Of a stretch of DNA of 64,000 bases, positions 16,832 to 25,774 are shown piece after piece (positions within the stretch are counted from its first letter, which is position 1; each line of letters starts with the position of its first letter). The stretch spans positions 2,058,501 to 2,122,500 of the forward strand of contig NZ_LT607750.1 in NCBI RefSeq assembly GCF_900090235.1, read 5' to 3'. This DNA comes from Micromonospora echinaurantiaca (GTDB lineage: Bacteria > Actinomycetota > Actinomycetes > Mycobacteriales > Micromonosporaceae). Below the pieces are notes generated by a model that saw only the letters and a program-made list of their open reading frames with translations, was not told the origin of the DNA and did no database searches. The position numbers and the translations under genes are program-made.

Positions 16832-18490
16832 ATGGCGAACCCGGTGATCCTGAGCATCGACGACGACCCGGCGGTGTCCCGCGCGGTCGCCCGCGACCTG
16901 CGCCGCCGCTACGGCGACCGGTACCGGGTGGTCCGGGCGGCCTCCGGCGCGGACGGGTTGACCGCGCTGCGGGAGATCAAACTCCGTGGCGAGCAGGTGG
17001 CCGTGCTGCTGGCCGACTACCGGATGCCGGAGATGAACGGCATCGATTTCCTCGAGGCCGCGATGGACCTGTTCCCGGCCGCCCGCCGGGTGCTGCTCAC
17101 CGCGTACGCGGACACCGACGCCGCGATCGACGCGATCAACCTCGTCGACCTGGACCACTACCTGCTCAAGCCGTGGCATCCGCCGGAGGAGAAGCTGTAC
17201 CCGGTGGTGGACACGCTGCTTCGGGCGTGGGCAGCCAGCCCGGACGCCACGGCGACCGAGATCCGGGTGGTCGGGCACCGCTGGTCGGCCCCGTCGTTCA
17301 AGGTGCGCGACTTCCTCGCCCGCAACCTGGTCCCGTTCCGCTGGCTGCTGGCCGACGACCCGGAGGGCGTCCGGCTGCTCGCCGCGGCCGGAGCGACCGA
17401 GGCGGACCTGCCGCTGGTGGTCACCGGCGAGGGCAAGGCGTTGGTCGCCCCGACCGAGGCGGAGCTGGCCGGGCTGGCCGGGCTCACCGTGGTGCCCGCT
17501 GCCGACTTCTACGACCTGGTGGTGGTCGGCGGCGGCCCGGCCGGCCTCGGCGCGGCGGTGTACGGCGCCTCCGAGGGACTGCGCACGGTGCTGGTCGAAC
17601 GCCGGGCCACCGGCGGGCAGGCCGGGCAGAGCAGCCGGATCGAGAACTACCTGGGCTTTCCCGACGGGGTCTCCGGCGCGCAGCTCACCGACCGGGCCCG
17701 CCGGCAGGCGTTGAAGTTCGGCGCCGAGCTGCTCAGCACGCGGGAGGTGGTGGGGCTGGCCGAGGCCGGCTCGGCCCGGCTGCTGCGCTTCGGCGACGGC
17801 ACCGAGATCGCCGCGCACACCGTGGTGCTGGCCACCGGCGTGTCCTACCGGGTGCTCGACGCCCCCGGGCTGGCCGAGTTCACCGGGCAGGGCGTCTTCT
17901 ACGGCTCCACCGCGACCGAGGCGCCGAGCTGCGAGGCGCAGGACGTCTACATCGTGGGTGGGGCCAACTCGGCCGGCCAGGCGGCGGTGCACTTCGCCCG
18001 GTACGCCGCGCGGGTGCACCTGCTGATCCGCGGTGCCGACCTCACCGCCTCGATGTCGCGCTACCTGATCAACCAGCTCGACCGGATCGACAACATCGTC
18101 GTGCACCCGCACACCGTGGTGGCCGGCGGATCCGGCAGCGGCCACCTGGAACAGCTCACCCTCTGCGACACCCGCAGCGGTGAGACCCGCACGGTGGACG
18201 CGTCCTGGCTGTTCATCTTCATCGGCGCGGAGCCGCGCACCGAGTGGCTGGACGGGGTGCTGGTCCGGGACCGGCGGGGTTTCGTGGTCACCGGTCCCGA
18301 CCTGGTCACCGACGGCCGGCGGCCGGCCGGCTGGGCGCTGTCGCGGGACCCGTACCACCTGGAGACCAGCCTGCCGGGCGTCTTCGCCGCCGGCGACGTC
18401 CGGGCCGAGTCGGTGAAACGGGTCGCCTCCGCCGTCGGCGAGGGCGCGATGGCCGTCTCGCTGGTGCATCGCTACCTGGAGGCGCAGTGA
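16832..18490 (+). CDS. Receiver-domain / thioredoxin-reductase-like fusion flavoprotein
   Basis: The 552-residue fusion has three parts. Residues 1-125 are a response-regulator receiver with acidic pocket DDD (10-12), phospho-acceptor Asp62 (LLADYRMPEMNG) and the KPW lysine. Residues about 145-215 are a small thioredoxin/glutaredoxin-like region (VVGHRWSAPSFKVRDFLA). From about 228 to the end is an FAD/NAD(P)H oxidoreductase with GGGPAGLGAAVYGASEG and GGANSAGQAA nucleotide motifs and the C-terminal FAAGDVR. The usual CxxC redox pair of thioredoxin reductase is absent, and a single Cys is seen in STATEAPSCEAQD. A GTGA overlap couples it to the kinase gene that follows. A phosphorylation-controlled redox switch is plausible. 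Confidence 0.88.
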   Translation: MANPVILSIDDDPAVSRAVARDLRRRYGDRYRVVRAASGADGLTALREIKLRGEQVAVLLADYRMPEMNGIDFLEAAMDLFPAARRVLLTAYADTDAAIDAINLVDLDHYLLKPWHPPEEKLYPVVDTLLRAWAASPDATATEIRVVGHRWSAPSFKVRDFLARNLVPFRWLLADDPEGVRLLAAAGATEADLPLVVTGEGKALVAPTEAELAGLAGLTVVPAADFYDLVVVGGGPAGLGAAVYGASEGLRTVLVERRATGGQAGQSSRIENYLGFPDGVSGAQLTDRARRQALKFGAELLSTREVVGLAEAGSARLLRFGDGTEIAAHTVVLATGVSYRVLDAPGLAEFTGQGVFYGSTATEAPSCEAQDVYIVGGANSAGQAAVHFARYAARVHLLIRGADLTASMSRYLINQLDRIDNIVVHPHTVVAGGSGSGHLEQLTLCDTRSGETRTVDASWLFIFIGAEPRTEWLDGVLVRDRRGFVVTGPDLVTDGRRPAGWALSRDPYHLETSLPGVFAAGDVRAESVKRVASAVGEGAMAVSLVHRYLEAQ

Positions 18491-19938
18491 CCACCCCGAC
18501 CGACCGGCTGACCCCCGACGAGCTGCGCACCCTGTTCCTGTTCGAGGCGCTCGACGACCGGCAGCTCGACTGGCTGGCCGAGCACGGCCGGGTGGAGCAG
18601 CGCGCCGCCGGCACCGTCGTCTACGCCGAGGGCGAGCCGGCGACCTGCTTCTTCGTCCTGCTCCGCGGGGCGGTGGCGCTGAGCCGGCGGGTGCACGGCG
18701 ACGAGGTGGAGGTCACCCGGACCGGCCAGCGCGGGGTGTACGGCGGGGCGACCCAGGCGTACCTCGACGACGAGGCCGAGCAGGTCTACCGCAACACCTT
18801 GCGGGCGGTCGACGAGGCGGAGTTCTTCGTGCTCCCCGCGGAGAGCTTCGCGCACGCCGTGCGCTCCTGGTTCCCGATGGCGATGCACCTGCTGGAGGGG
18901 CTCTTCATCGGGATGCGGAACGCCCAGACCATCGTCGGCGAGCGGGAACGGTTGCTGGCGCTGGGCTCCCTGTCGGCGGGGCTGACCCACGAGCTGAACA
19001 ACCCGGCCGCCGCGGCGGTCCGGGCCACCTCGGTGCTGCGCGACCGGGTGGCCGGGATGCGGCACAAGCTGGCGATGATCGCCGACGGGCGGCTGGACGG
19101 GCGGGCACTGCACACGCTGGTGGAACTCCAGGAGGAGGCGGTCGCCCGGGTGGCCGCCGCACCGCAGCTGAGCGCGATGGCCGCCGCGGACGCCGAGGAC
19201 GCCCTGGCCGACTGGCTGGCGGAGCAGCGGATCGGCGCCGGCTGGGACCTGGCGCCGACCCTGGTCGCCGGCGGGCTGGACGAGGAGTGGCTGGCCCGGG
19301 TGCGGGCGGCGGTGGGCGCGGCGGACCTGGAGGCCGCCGTCCGGTGGTTGACCTACACGGTCGAGACCGAGTTGCTGATGCGGGAGATCGGCGACGCGGT
19401 CACCCGGATCTCCGGCCTGGTCGGCGCGGCCAAGCAGTACTCGCAGCTGGACCGGGCGCCGTACCAGGTGGTCGACGTGCACGACCTGCTCGACGCCACC
19501 CTGGTGATGTTCAAGGGCAAGCTGCCCGCCGGGGTCCGGCTGGTCAAGGAGTACGACCGCGGCCTCCCGCCGGTGCCGGCGTACGCGGCGGAGCTCAACC
19601 AGGTCTGGACCAACCTGATCGACAACGCGCTCGGCGCGATGGGGGAGAAGGGCACGCTGACCCTGCGGACCGGGCGGGATGGCGACCTGCTCGCGGTGGA
19701 GATCGCCGACACCGGGCCGGGCATCCCGCCGGACGTGCGGCCGCGCATCTTCGAGCCGTTCTTCACCACCAAGCCGGTCGGCTCCGGCACCGGCCTGGGG
19801 TTGGACATCTCGTACCGGATCGTGGTCCACAAGCACCACGGCGACATCCGGGTCGAGTCGACCCCCGGCGCCACCACCTTCCGGGTGCTGCTGCCGCTGA
19901 CCGCCGCCCCGGCGGCCGGACCGGAGCCGGTGCCCTGA
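18487..19938 (+). CDS. Sensor histidine kinase with N-terminal cNMP-binding domain
   Basis: This 483-residue soluble kinase has an N-terminal cyclic-nucleotide-binding fold (about 15-130; GTVVYAEGEPATCFFVLLRGAVAL). The phospho-acceptor box is SLSAGLTHELNNPAAAA (His about residue 169). The C-terminal HATPase domain has LNQVWTNLIDNAL (N box), DTGPGIP (G1) and GSGTGLGLDIS (G2). No membrane segment is seen, so the signal is intracellular. It overlaps the receiver-flavoprotein gene by four bases and is its obvious phosphoryl donor. No separate DNA-binding response regulator lies nearby. Confidence 0.9.
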   Translation: MTTPTDRLTPDELRTLFLFEALDDRQLDWLAEHGRVEQRAAGTVVYAEGEPATCFFVLLRGAVALSRRVHGDEVEVTRTGQRGVYGGATQAYLDDEAEQVYRNTLRAVDEAEFFVLPAESFAHAVRSWFPMAMHLLEGLFIGMRNAQTIVGERERLLALGSLSAGLTHELNNPAAAAVRATSVLRDRVAGMRHKLAMIADGRLDGRALHTLVELQEEAVARVAAAPQLSAMAAADAEDALADWLAEQRIGAGWDLAPTLVAGGLDEEWLARVRAAVGAADLEAAVRWLTYTVETELLMREIGDAVTRISGLVGAAKQYSQLDRAPYQVVDVHDLLDATLVMFKGKLPAGVRLVKEYDRGLPPVPAYAAELNQVWTNLIDNALGAMGEKGTLTLRTGRDGDLLAVEIADTGPGIPPDVRPRIFEPFFTTKPVGSGTGLGLDISYRIVVHKHHGDIRVESTPGATTFRVLLPLTAAPAAGPEPVP

Positions 19939-20061
19939 CGCGGCCCGGCCGACACGCCGTTGGCACGGGAGTTCGACACGCCGTTCACGCCACGACACGA
20001 CCCGATCGCTGTCGGTAGTCTCGGGCGGCGTCCGGTTCACCCGCGTCCCCCGGGAGGGTCC

Positions 20062-22035
20062 GTGGAGTCGATGGCCCGCCAGCGCCACCCGTCCGAGCCG
20101 GACGACCCACCGGCCGAACCGACCGACGACACCGTCACCGGCCCGGTCCTGCCGGAGCTGGAGGACGCCGCCTGGATGCACCACGCCACCGCGTTCGCGC
20201 ACACCAGCTTTCGCGCGGTGGCCCGCCGGCTGCCCCGGCTGGTGCGGGACGCGGTGGCGCTGGCCTGGGCCACCAGTCGCCGGGACACCGTCGCCTCCAT
20301 CGGGCTGAACGTCGCCGCCGGGGTGATGACCACGTTCGGGCTGCTCGCCACGACCAGCGTGCTGCGCGAGCTGTTCGCCGCCGGCCCCACTCCGGACCGG
20401 GTGCGCGCGGCGCTGCCGGCGCTGGTCCTGGCCGCCGCGGCGGTCTCCGCCCGGGGCGGGTTGATGATCGCGGCCGGCTGGGCCCAGGCCCGGCTCACCC
20501 CGCAGATCAACTACGAGGTGGAGCTGCGCCTGTTCGAGGCCACCACGGCGGTCGACCTCGCCGCGTTCGACGACGCCGGTTTCGCCGAGGAGATGGACCG
20601 GGCCCGGGAGCGGGGGATGGCCGAGGCGGCGTACATCGTGGACCACACTGTCAACCTGGTAACCGGGGTGGTCGGGATGGCCGCCACCGCGGTGGCGGTC
20701 GCGGTGATCCAGCCGATCCTGCTGCCCTGCCTGCTGCTCGCGGCGGTGCCGGAGGCGGTCACCGCAGTCCGGGTGGCCCGCCGGCAGTACCTGGCCATGC
20801 TGGCCCGGATCACCCGCCGCCGGCGGATGTGGATGCTGGCGCACCTGATGGCCAACCGACGCACCGCGGCCGAGGTGCGCGCCTACCAGATGCGCGGGTT
20901 CCTGATCGCCGAGTACCGCCGGGTGATGGCCGTCGAGACCCGGGCCCAGCTGCGCCTGGTCCGGTCGCAGACCGGCACCCGGGTGGCCGGTGCGAGCGTC
21001 GCCGGGCTCGCCGCGTTCGGCGTCTACGCCGTCCTCGGCGCGCTGCTGCTCGGCGGGCTGGTCGCGCTCGCCGCGGCGGCCACGGCGCTGCTGGCCATCC
21101 AGTCCGCCCGGACCAGCCTCGGCGTCGCGGTCCTGGCCACCAACTCGCTCTACGAGGACGCCCTCTACTACCAGGACTACCGCGACTTCCTGGAGCGCGC
21201 CCGGAGCCGGATGCCGGCCACCGGCGGGCGGGCCGTCGACGGCTTCGACGTGATCGAACTCGACCGGGTCAGCCTGCGCTACCCGGACACCGAGCAGCCG
21301 GCCGTCGACGAGGTGAGCCTCACCCTGCGCCGGGGCCAGGTGATCGCGCTGGTCGGCGAGAACGGCTCGGGCAAGACCACCCTGGCCAAGCTGATCGCCG
21401 GCCTCTACCGGCCGACCGGGGGCGTCATCAGGTGGGACGGGGTGGACACCGCCGATCTCGACCCGCGGGCGGTCGGCGAGCACGTGGCGGTGATGACCCA
21501 GGACTGGTGGCGGTTCCCGTTCACCGCGGGGCAGAACATCCGCATCGGCCGCCACGACCGGGCGCCCGGGCGATCCGGGCCGAGCGTGCGGGAGGCCGCC
21601 CGGGCCGCCGCCGCCGACGAGGTGATCGACAACCTGCCGTACGGCTACGACACGCTGCTGGACCGCGAGTTCAAGAACGGCCACGACCTGTCCGGCGGGC
21701 AGTGGCAGCGGCTGGTCGCCGCGCGTGGGCTCTACCGCGACGCCGCGCTGCTGATCTGTGACGAGCCGTCCGCCTCCCTCGACGCCCGGGCCGAGCACGC
21801 GCTCTTCCAGCACCTGCGCCGGCACCCGGACCGGGCCGTCGTCCTGATCACCCACCGGCTCGCCAACGTCCGGCACGCCGACCAGATCTTCGTGCTCGAC
21901 CAGGGGCGGTTGGTCCAGCACGGCACCCACGACGAGCTGATGGCCGCCGACGGCCTCTACCGTGAGCTGTTCGACCTGCAGGCCAGCGGCTACCTGGCCG
22001 GCTCCCCGCAGGCCGGCGACGCCGTGCCCCGGTGA
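20062..22035 (+). CDS. ABC exporter, fused membrane and ATPase domains
   Basis: This 657-residue half-transporter has a membrane domain with about six segments (residues roughly 75-370; e.g. VASIGLNVAAGVMTTFGLLA) and a C-terminal ATPase. The ATPase has Walker A GENGSGKTT, signature LSGGQWQR, Walker B LLICDEPSASLD and H-loop ITHRLANV. It resembles the lipid/peptide/multidrug exporters that act as homodimers. The start is GTG 20062 with GGAGG at 20053-20057; ATG 20071 is the alternative. An insertion after the Q-loop (HDRAPGRSGPSVRE) is unusual. The upstream kinase/flavoprotein pair is on the same strand but 123 bases away, so co-transcription is possible and unproven. Confidence 0.92.
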   Translation: MESMARQRHPSEPDDPPAEPTDDTVTGPVLPELEDAAWMHHATAFAHTSFRAVARRLPRLVRDAVALAWATSRRDTVASIGLNVAAGVMTTFGLLATTSVLRELFAAGPTPDRVRAALPALVLAAAAVSARGGLMIAAGWAQARLTPQINYEVELRLFEATTAVDLAAFDDAGFAEEMDRARERGMAEAAYIVDHTVNLVTGVVGMAATAVAVAVIQPILLPCLLLAAVPEAVTAVRVARRQYLAMLARITRRRRMWMLAHLMANRRTAAEVRAYQMRGFLIAEYRRVMAVETRAQLRLVRSQTGTRVAGASVAGLAAFGVYAVLGALLLGGLVALAAAATALLAIQSARTSLGVAVLATNSLYEDALYYQDYRDFLERARSRMPATGGRAVDGFDVIELDRVSLRYPDTEQPAVDEVSLTLRRGQVIALVGENGSGKTTLAKLIAGLYRPTGGVIRWDGVDTADLDPRAVGEHVAVMTQDWWRFPFTAGQNIRIGRHDRAPGRSGPSVREAARAAAADEVIDNLPYGYDTLLDREFKNGHDLSGGQWQRLVAARGLYRDAALLICDEPSASLDARAEHALFQHLRRHPDRAVVLITHRLANVRHADQIFVLDQGRLVQHGTHDELMAADGLYRELFDLQASGYLAGSPQAGDAVPR

Positions 22036-22126
22036 CCGGCCACCACGGCCGGGGCACGTCCGCTCGGTCGGCGGCACGGGCTGGCGCGTCCGGCGATCCG
22101 GGGCGTCGCGGCGGCACCGCCCGGTG

Positions 22127-22157
22127 TTGACCTCGAGCGCACTCGAATTCCTAGCGT
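22127..22157 (+). promoter_or_regulatory. MerR-type promoter with 19-bp spacer
   Basis: TTGACC (22127-22132) and TAGCGT (22152-22157) are separated by exactly 19 bases, too long for a normal sigma-70 promoter but standard for MerR-activated ones. The spacer carries the inverted repeat TCGAG-CGCA-CTCGA (22133-22146). It lies 55 bases upstream of the aldo/keto reductase start. No MerR gene is adjacent; the nearest in the window is at 7375. Confidence 0.7.
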
Positions 22158-22212
22158 GGGCGGCGCCGCCGGCGGATCCGCCGCCGGGGCGGACACCGCG
22201 AGGAGCACCACC

Positions 22213-23262
22213 ATGCGTTACCGGGTACTGGGCGGCACCGGCATCGAGGTCAGCGTCCACGCCCTCGGCACGATGATGTTCGGCGCGGTCGGCAACCCCG
22301 ACCACGACGACTGCGTGCGGATCATCCACGCCGCGCTCGACCGGGGGATCAACCTGGTCGACACCGCGGACATGTACTCGGCCGGGGAGAGCGAGCGAAT
22401 CGTCGGCCGGGCGCTGCGGGGCCGGCGGGACGACGTGGTGCTCGCCACCAAGGTGCACTTCCCGATGGGCGAGGGCCCCAACCGGGGCGGCAACTCGCGC
22501 CGCTGGATCCTGCGCGCGGTGCACGACAGCCTGCGCCGGCTGGGCACCGACTGGATCGACCTCTACCAGGTCCACCGTCCCGACCACACCACCGACGTCG
22601 AGGAGACCCTCGGCGTGCTCAGTGACCTGGTCCGGGCCGGCACCATCCGGGCGTTCGGCTGCTCCACCTTCCCGGCCGAGGAGATCGTCGAGGCGCACCA
22701 CGTCGCCGAGCGGCGCGCTCTGGGACGGTTCCGCACCGAGCAGCCGCCGTACTCGATCCTGGCCCGGGGCATCGAGGCCGACGTGCTGCCGGTCTGTCAG
22801 CGGTACGGCATGGGGGTGCTGGTCTGGAGCCCGCTCGCCTCCGGCTTCCTCTCCGGCCGCTACCGGCAGGGCCGGCCGGTGGACCTGACGGCGGGTCGTC
22901 CCGCGCTGACCCCGGCCCGCTTCGACCCGGCGCTGCCCGGCAACGGAGCCAAGTACCGCGCGGTCGAGCAGCTCGTGGAGCTGGCCGCCGACCTCGGTCG
23001 GACGCTGCCGGAACTGGCGGTGGCGTTCACCGTCGCTCACCCGGGGGTGACCTCGACGATCATCGGCCCGCGCACCATGGACCAGCTGGACGGGCTGCTC
23101 GCCGGCGCCACCCTGACCCTCGACGACGCCACCCTGGACCGGATCGACGAGATCGTCCCGCCCGGCACCAACCTGTACGCCCCCGACGGCGTCTGGCGCC
23201 CGCCGGCGCTGACCGATCCGGCCCGCCGGCGCCGCCCGACCGCCGACCGCGCCGCCGCCTGA
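22213..23262 (+). CDS. Aldo/keto reductase
   Basis: This 349-residue NADPH-dependent reductase has the AKR landmarks: Asp and Tyr in LVDTADMYSAGES (about 50-60), the Lys in VVLATKVHF, and the His in LYQVHRPDH. The C-terminal cofactor region TSTIIGPRTMDQL is also present. Start ATG 22213 follows AGGAG at 22201-22205. The MerR-type promoter suggests induction by a small electrophile or stress signal. It ends in front of a strong hairpin shared with the converging C39-like gene. Confidence 0.93.
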   Translation: MRYRVLGGTGIEVSVHALGTMMFGAVGNPDHDDCVRIIHAALDRGINLVDTADMYSAGESERIVGRALRGRRDDVVLATKVHFPMGEGPNRGGNSRRWILRAVHDSLRRLGTDWIDLYQVHRPDHTTDVEETLGVLSDLVRAGTIRAFGCSTFPAEEIVEAHHVAERRALGRFRTEQPPYSILARGIEADVLPVCQRYGMGVLVWSPLASGFLSGRYRQGRPVDLTAGRPALTPARFDPALPGNGAKYRAVEQLVELAADLGRTLPELAVAFTVAHPGVTSTIIGPRTMDQLDGLLAGATLTLDDATLDRIDEIVPPGTNLYAPDGVWRPPALTDPARRRRPTADRAAA

Positions 23263-23303
23263 GGGCGGACGCCTGTGGCGCCGGGCGTCGGGCGCGGGAA
23301 AGC

Positions 23304-23338
23304 CGTGGCCCGGGCTCCCGCCGGGAGCCCGGGCCACG
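23304..23338. terminator. Strong bidirectional hairpin terminator
   Basis: Arms of 17 bases, CGTGGCCCGGGCTCCCG (23304-23320) and its exact complement (23322-23338), meet with one base between them. The structure sits between the converging aldo/keto reductase and C39-like genes, 42 bases after the first stop and 17 after the second. Confidence 0.8.
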
Positions 23339-23354
23339 ACCATGCCACGCGGCG

Positions 23355-23999
23355 TCAGCTGGAGTAGCCGCGCTCCGCGATCCAGGTGGCCACCTTGTCG
23401 TCGCTCATCCAGTAGTGCTTCTTCGGGTCGTACGGGTCGGCGATCTGCACCGCCTCACCGTTGTCGCGGTAGCCGATGATGGTCACGTAGTGTCCGCCCG
23501 GGAACGAGTGTCGCCGGCCCTCGGTGTCGACAGCGGTGCCCATGGTGTTGGCCACCACGCCCCGCTTGCCGTCGACCGCCTCGACCACGTCGGCGCGCAG
23601 CTCATCGACCTGTGCCGGCTCGGCGGTGGGGCCGTCGATCTCGGTGGTCTCGTAGCCGCCGCCGGTCATCTCGTTCAGGACGCGGGTGGTGTCGTCGGCC
23701 GACTGGGTACCGGCCTTGGTGGTGCCCAGCTTCTCCGCCACCTCGCGCTGACTCGGCGTCTTACCCTGCGTGGACAGGGCGATCCGAGTCGCCGCCGGAG
23801 CGCAGTAGTACGCGTTCGGTTGCCGCTGGTACTCGTGGTCGAGCACCTTCTTGTCCTGACCAGGGGGCTCCTCCGCCTGCACCGCGATGGCCGGTTTCGC
23901 TGGCGCGGTCTCGGCGGCGATCGCCGGAACGGCGACGGCTCCACCGGTCATCAGCAGACCGGCAACCGACAGCGCGCTCTTGCGGAAGATCGAGTTCAT
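23355..23999 (-). CDS. Secreted C39-like cysteine peptidase
   Basis: The 214-residue protein has a signal peptide (residues 1-28, ending PAIAA). A C39_2-type papain-like domain follows, with the catalytic Cys in NAYYCAPAATR (about 66), His in GGHYVTIIGY (about 169) and Asp in IADPYDP. It has no transporter module, so it is a free extracellular peptidase rather than a bacteriocin exporter. It lies on the same strand as the PGA locus but is separated from it by 684 bases holding a strong terminator, so it has its own promoter. It could process a secreted protein or peptide at the cell surface; the substrate is unknown. Confidence 0.85.
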   Translation of the reverse strand: MNSIFRKSALSVAGLLMTGGAVAVPAIAAETAPAKPAIAVQAEEPPGQDKKVLDHEYQRQPNAYYCAPAATRIALSTQGKTPSQREVAEKLGTTKAGTQSADDTTRVLNEMTGGGYETTEIDGPTAEPAQVDELRADVVEAVDGKRGVVANTMGTAVDTEGRRHSFPGGHYVTIIGYRDNGEAVQIADPYDPKKHYWMSDDKVATWIAERGYSS

Positions 24000-24380
24000 C
24001 GTGAAGCTCCCATCGGGGTTGACGCCGCTGGGATCGGGAGCGCAAGCACCGCAGGTAGCAGAACCCCGCGCGTACGCCGGAGTCGCTGTTTCCGGACGCT
24101 CCCGGTTCCCGGGCTCTCGATTGGCTTCCCGGCTCTCTCGCCAGACGATTACCCGGCCCGGGTTCGTGAAAACGCCCGCAGGCCGACGCGGTTGGTACTA
24201 CACTCCTGGTCCCCCTCGAGCCCCGGCGGTGGCCGACCCATCCGCCCCGGTCCGTCGAGCTCCGGGATCGCTCCCACGCAAGGGGCCAAGCCGCACCGGG
24301 GACGACCGATCCAGAGCTGGTTCGCCGGCCCGTGGACGGGCGCTTCCGCGTCCACCTCGAACCCGCTGCCGCCCCGGCAT

Positions 24381-24464
24381 CCGACAGCTGCGGCGGGGAC
24401 TCAGCCGGAGCGACGGCCGGTCTGCCGCCCCAGGCTCCGACAGTTGCGGCGGCGGGACTCAGCC
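24381..24464. repeat. Degenerate direct repeat
   Basis: Two copies of a 26-28 base element beginning CCGACAG(C/T)TGCGGCGG and ending GGACTCAGCC lie at 24381-24406 and 24437-24464, their starts 56 bases apart. The second copy has two extra bases inside. They lie in the gene-free gap before the NlpC/P60 gene. The function is unknown. Confidence 0.6.
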
Positions 24465-24510
24465 AGCTGCGGATACCCGCCGCCGGCCCTGACCCTGAGC
24501 GGGTAGCGAT

Positions 24511-24555
24511 CAGCGGGCGGTTGAGCAGCCTCGTGCGCTGCTCAACCGCCCGCTG
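24511..24555 (-). terminator. Perfect 19-bp hairpin, terminator of the pgs-like operon
   Basis: CAGCGGGCGGTTGAGCAGC (24511-24529) and its exact complement (24537-24555) flank a seven-base loop. It lies about 130 bases downstream of the NlpC/P60 stop codon, the last gene of the pgsB-pgsC operon on the minus strand, and probably ends that transcript. Confidence 0.75.
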
Positions 24556-24683
24556 ACGACCAGACGGGGCCGGTCGGGCATCGTCGTGCGATACCCGACT
24601 CGGCCGCGGGTGGGCCGCCGGGCGGGGCATGCCGCCCGGCGGCGGGAACGCGTAGCCGGTGCCGCTGACGCTCGGTGGGCGGC

Positions 24684-25736
24684 TCAGATCCGGCGGGCGG
24701 TGCGCCACCGGTCCGGCCAGTAGCCCATGCCGTCGAGGATGGGTTCGCCGGACAGGTCGCCCATGGTCGGGCCGTCCGTCTGCGAACGGCTGGAGACGAA
24801 CCGGTGATGGCCGCTGTCATCGAGGCCGAGGTAGATGCCGGAGTGGTCGATCTGCCGGCTCGGTACCGGCTGCGCGTTGAAGAACAACAGGTCGCCGGGG
24901 AGCAGGCGGTCGATGCCGCGGGCTCGCTGACCGGTGTTCGGCGTCAGGGCGACCCCTGGGCCCACTTCGGCCATCGCGTACGCGCGGCGCGGCAGCCCGT
25001 CACCCGGGTTGTTGGTGCCGAGCAGCGGAAACCCGAGCCGGTGCCCGTAGACCATCCGCAGGTAGCCGGAGCAGTCCAGCGCCAGGGCGCGTTCGGGGTC
25101 GGGCAGCGAGTTCTTACCGTCCGAGAACGACCACGGGACCTGCAGGTAGTCGTAGAAGTCCGAGCGCTCGGCCCGGCCATCGGGATCCAACGGGTCCGGT
25201 GGCCCGAACGACGCGTCGCCGGAATACTGCTGTCCCTGGTTGTCCTTCTTCGCCGGCGCGCCGTCGACATATTCGAAGGCGATCGCCAGCACGTCCGGCG
25301 AGCGGTCGTTGCGCACCCCCTCGAGCCAGTCGATGAACCACTGCTCCTGTTCGGCGCCCGCCCGCCACGCCTGTGGGGCGAGGCGGACCCAGACGTTGGT
25401 CTCGACCTTGGCGGCGGTGAAGCGTGGTTCCTCGAACGTTCGGAGCGGACCGTAGATCTGCACGGTCCGCGCGCCGTCGGTCATGGTCGCGACGGGTTCC
25501 CCCGACGAGTCGATGATCTCCGTGCGATCAGGCTCCGTCAGGCGCTGGTAGGTGTACCCGGACGCGCCGCGGGTCGGGCCCTGGGACGGCATGCCCGTGC
25601 CCAGGGTGATCTCCGTCTGGTCCGCCGGCGACGGCAGCACCACCGCGTAGGTACCCGCACCGGCGGTGAGCAGCAGGACGAACACGCCGGTAGTCAGAAG
25701 TACGGTCCGTCTGCGCAGGTACGTCCAGTACTTCAT
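24684..25736 (-). CDS. Membrane-anchored NlpC/P60 hydrolase (candidate PGA or peptidoglycan hydrolase)
   Basis: This 350-residue protein has an N-terminal signal anchor (residues 10-32, VLLTTGVFVLLLTAGAGTYA). A middle region without a clear match (about 60-200) precedes a C-terminal NlpC/P60 domain. The catalytic Cys is in LALDCSGYLRMVYG (about 221) and the His in RQIDHSGIYLG (about 297), with HRFVSSR supplying a third polar residue. NlpC/P60 enzymes cut D-gamma-glutamyl bonds. In Bacillus the pgs operon is followed by the NlpC/P60-family PGA hydrolase pgdS, and this gene directly follows pgsB-pgsC in the same order. I infer a PGA-trimming or releasing role. Confidence 0.85.
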   Translation of the reverse strand: MKYWTYLRRRTVLLTTGVFVLLLTAGAGTYAVVLPSPADQTEITLGTGMPSQGPTRGASGYTYQRLTEPDRTEIIDSSGEPVATMTDGARTVQIYGPLRTFEEPRFTAAKVETNVWVRLAPQAWRAGAEQEQWFIDWLEGVRNDRSPDVLAIAFEYVDGAPAKKDNQGQQYSGDASFGPPDPLDPDGRAERSDFYDYLQVPWSFSDGKNSLPDPERALALDCSGYLRMVYGHRLGFPLLGTNNPGDGLPRRAYAMAEVGPGVALTPNTGQRARGIDRLLPGDLLFFNAQPVPSRQIDHSGIYLGLDDSGHHRFVSSRSQTDGPTMGDLSGEPILDGMGYWPDRWRTARRI

Positions 25737-25774
25737 GCCCGCGTCTCCTTTCGCGACTCGGCTCTGGGCTGCGG

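Larger units (their letters stand above)
24000..24683. other. Intergenic region without a supported gene
   Basis: This 684-base gap separates the C39-like gene from the NlpC/P60 gene. Both strands contain open frames, but they are Pro/Arg/Ser-rich with no recognisable domain or ribosome site. What it does hold is a degenerate direct repeat and a perfect 19-base-pair hairpin, listed separately. Base composition is slightly less GC-rich than neighbouring coding DNA around 24000-24210, which probably includes the C39 promoter. Confidence 0.6.

Noticed and set aside
18472..23343. A very long reverse-strand reading frame of over 1600 codons
   Set aside because: It lies opposite three well-supported forward genes and consists of His/Arg/Gly/Pro-rich sequence without domains, an effect of high-GC codon bias on the opposite strand.
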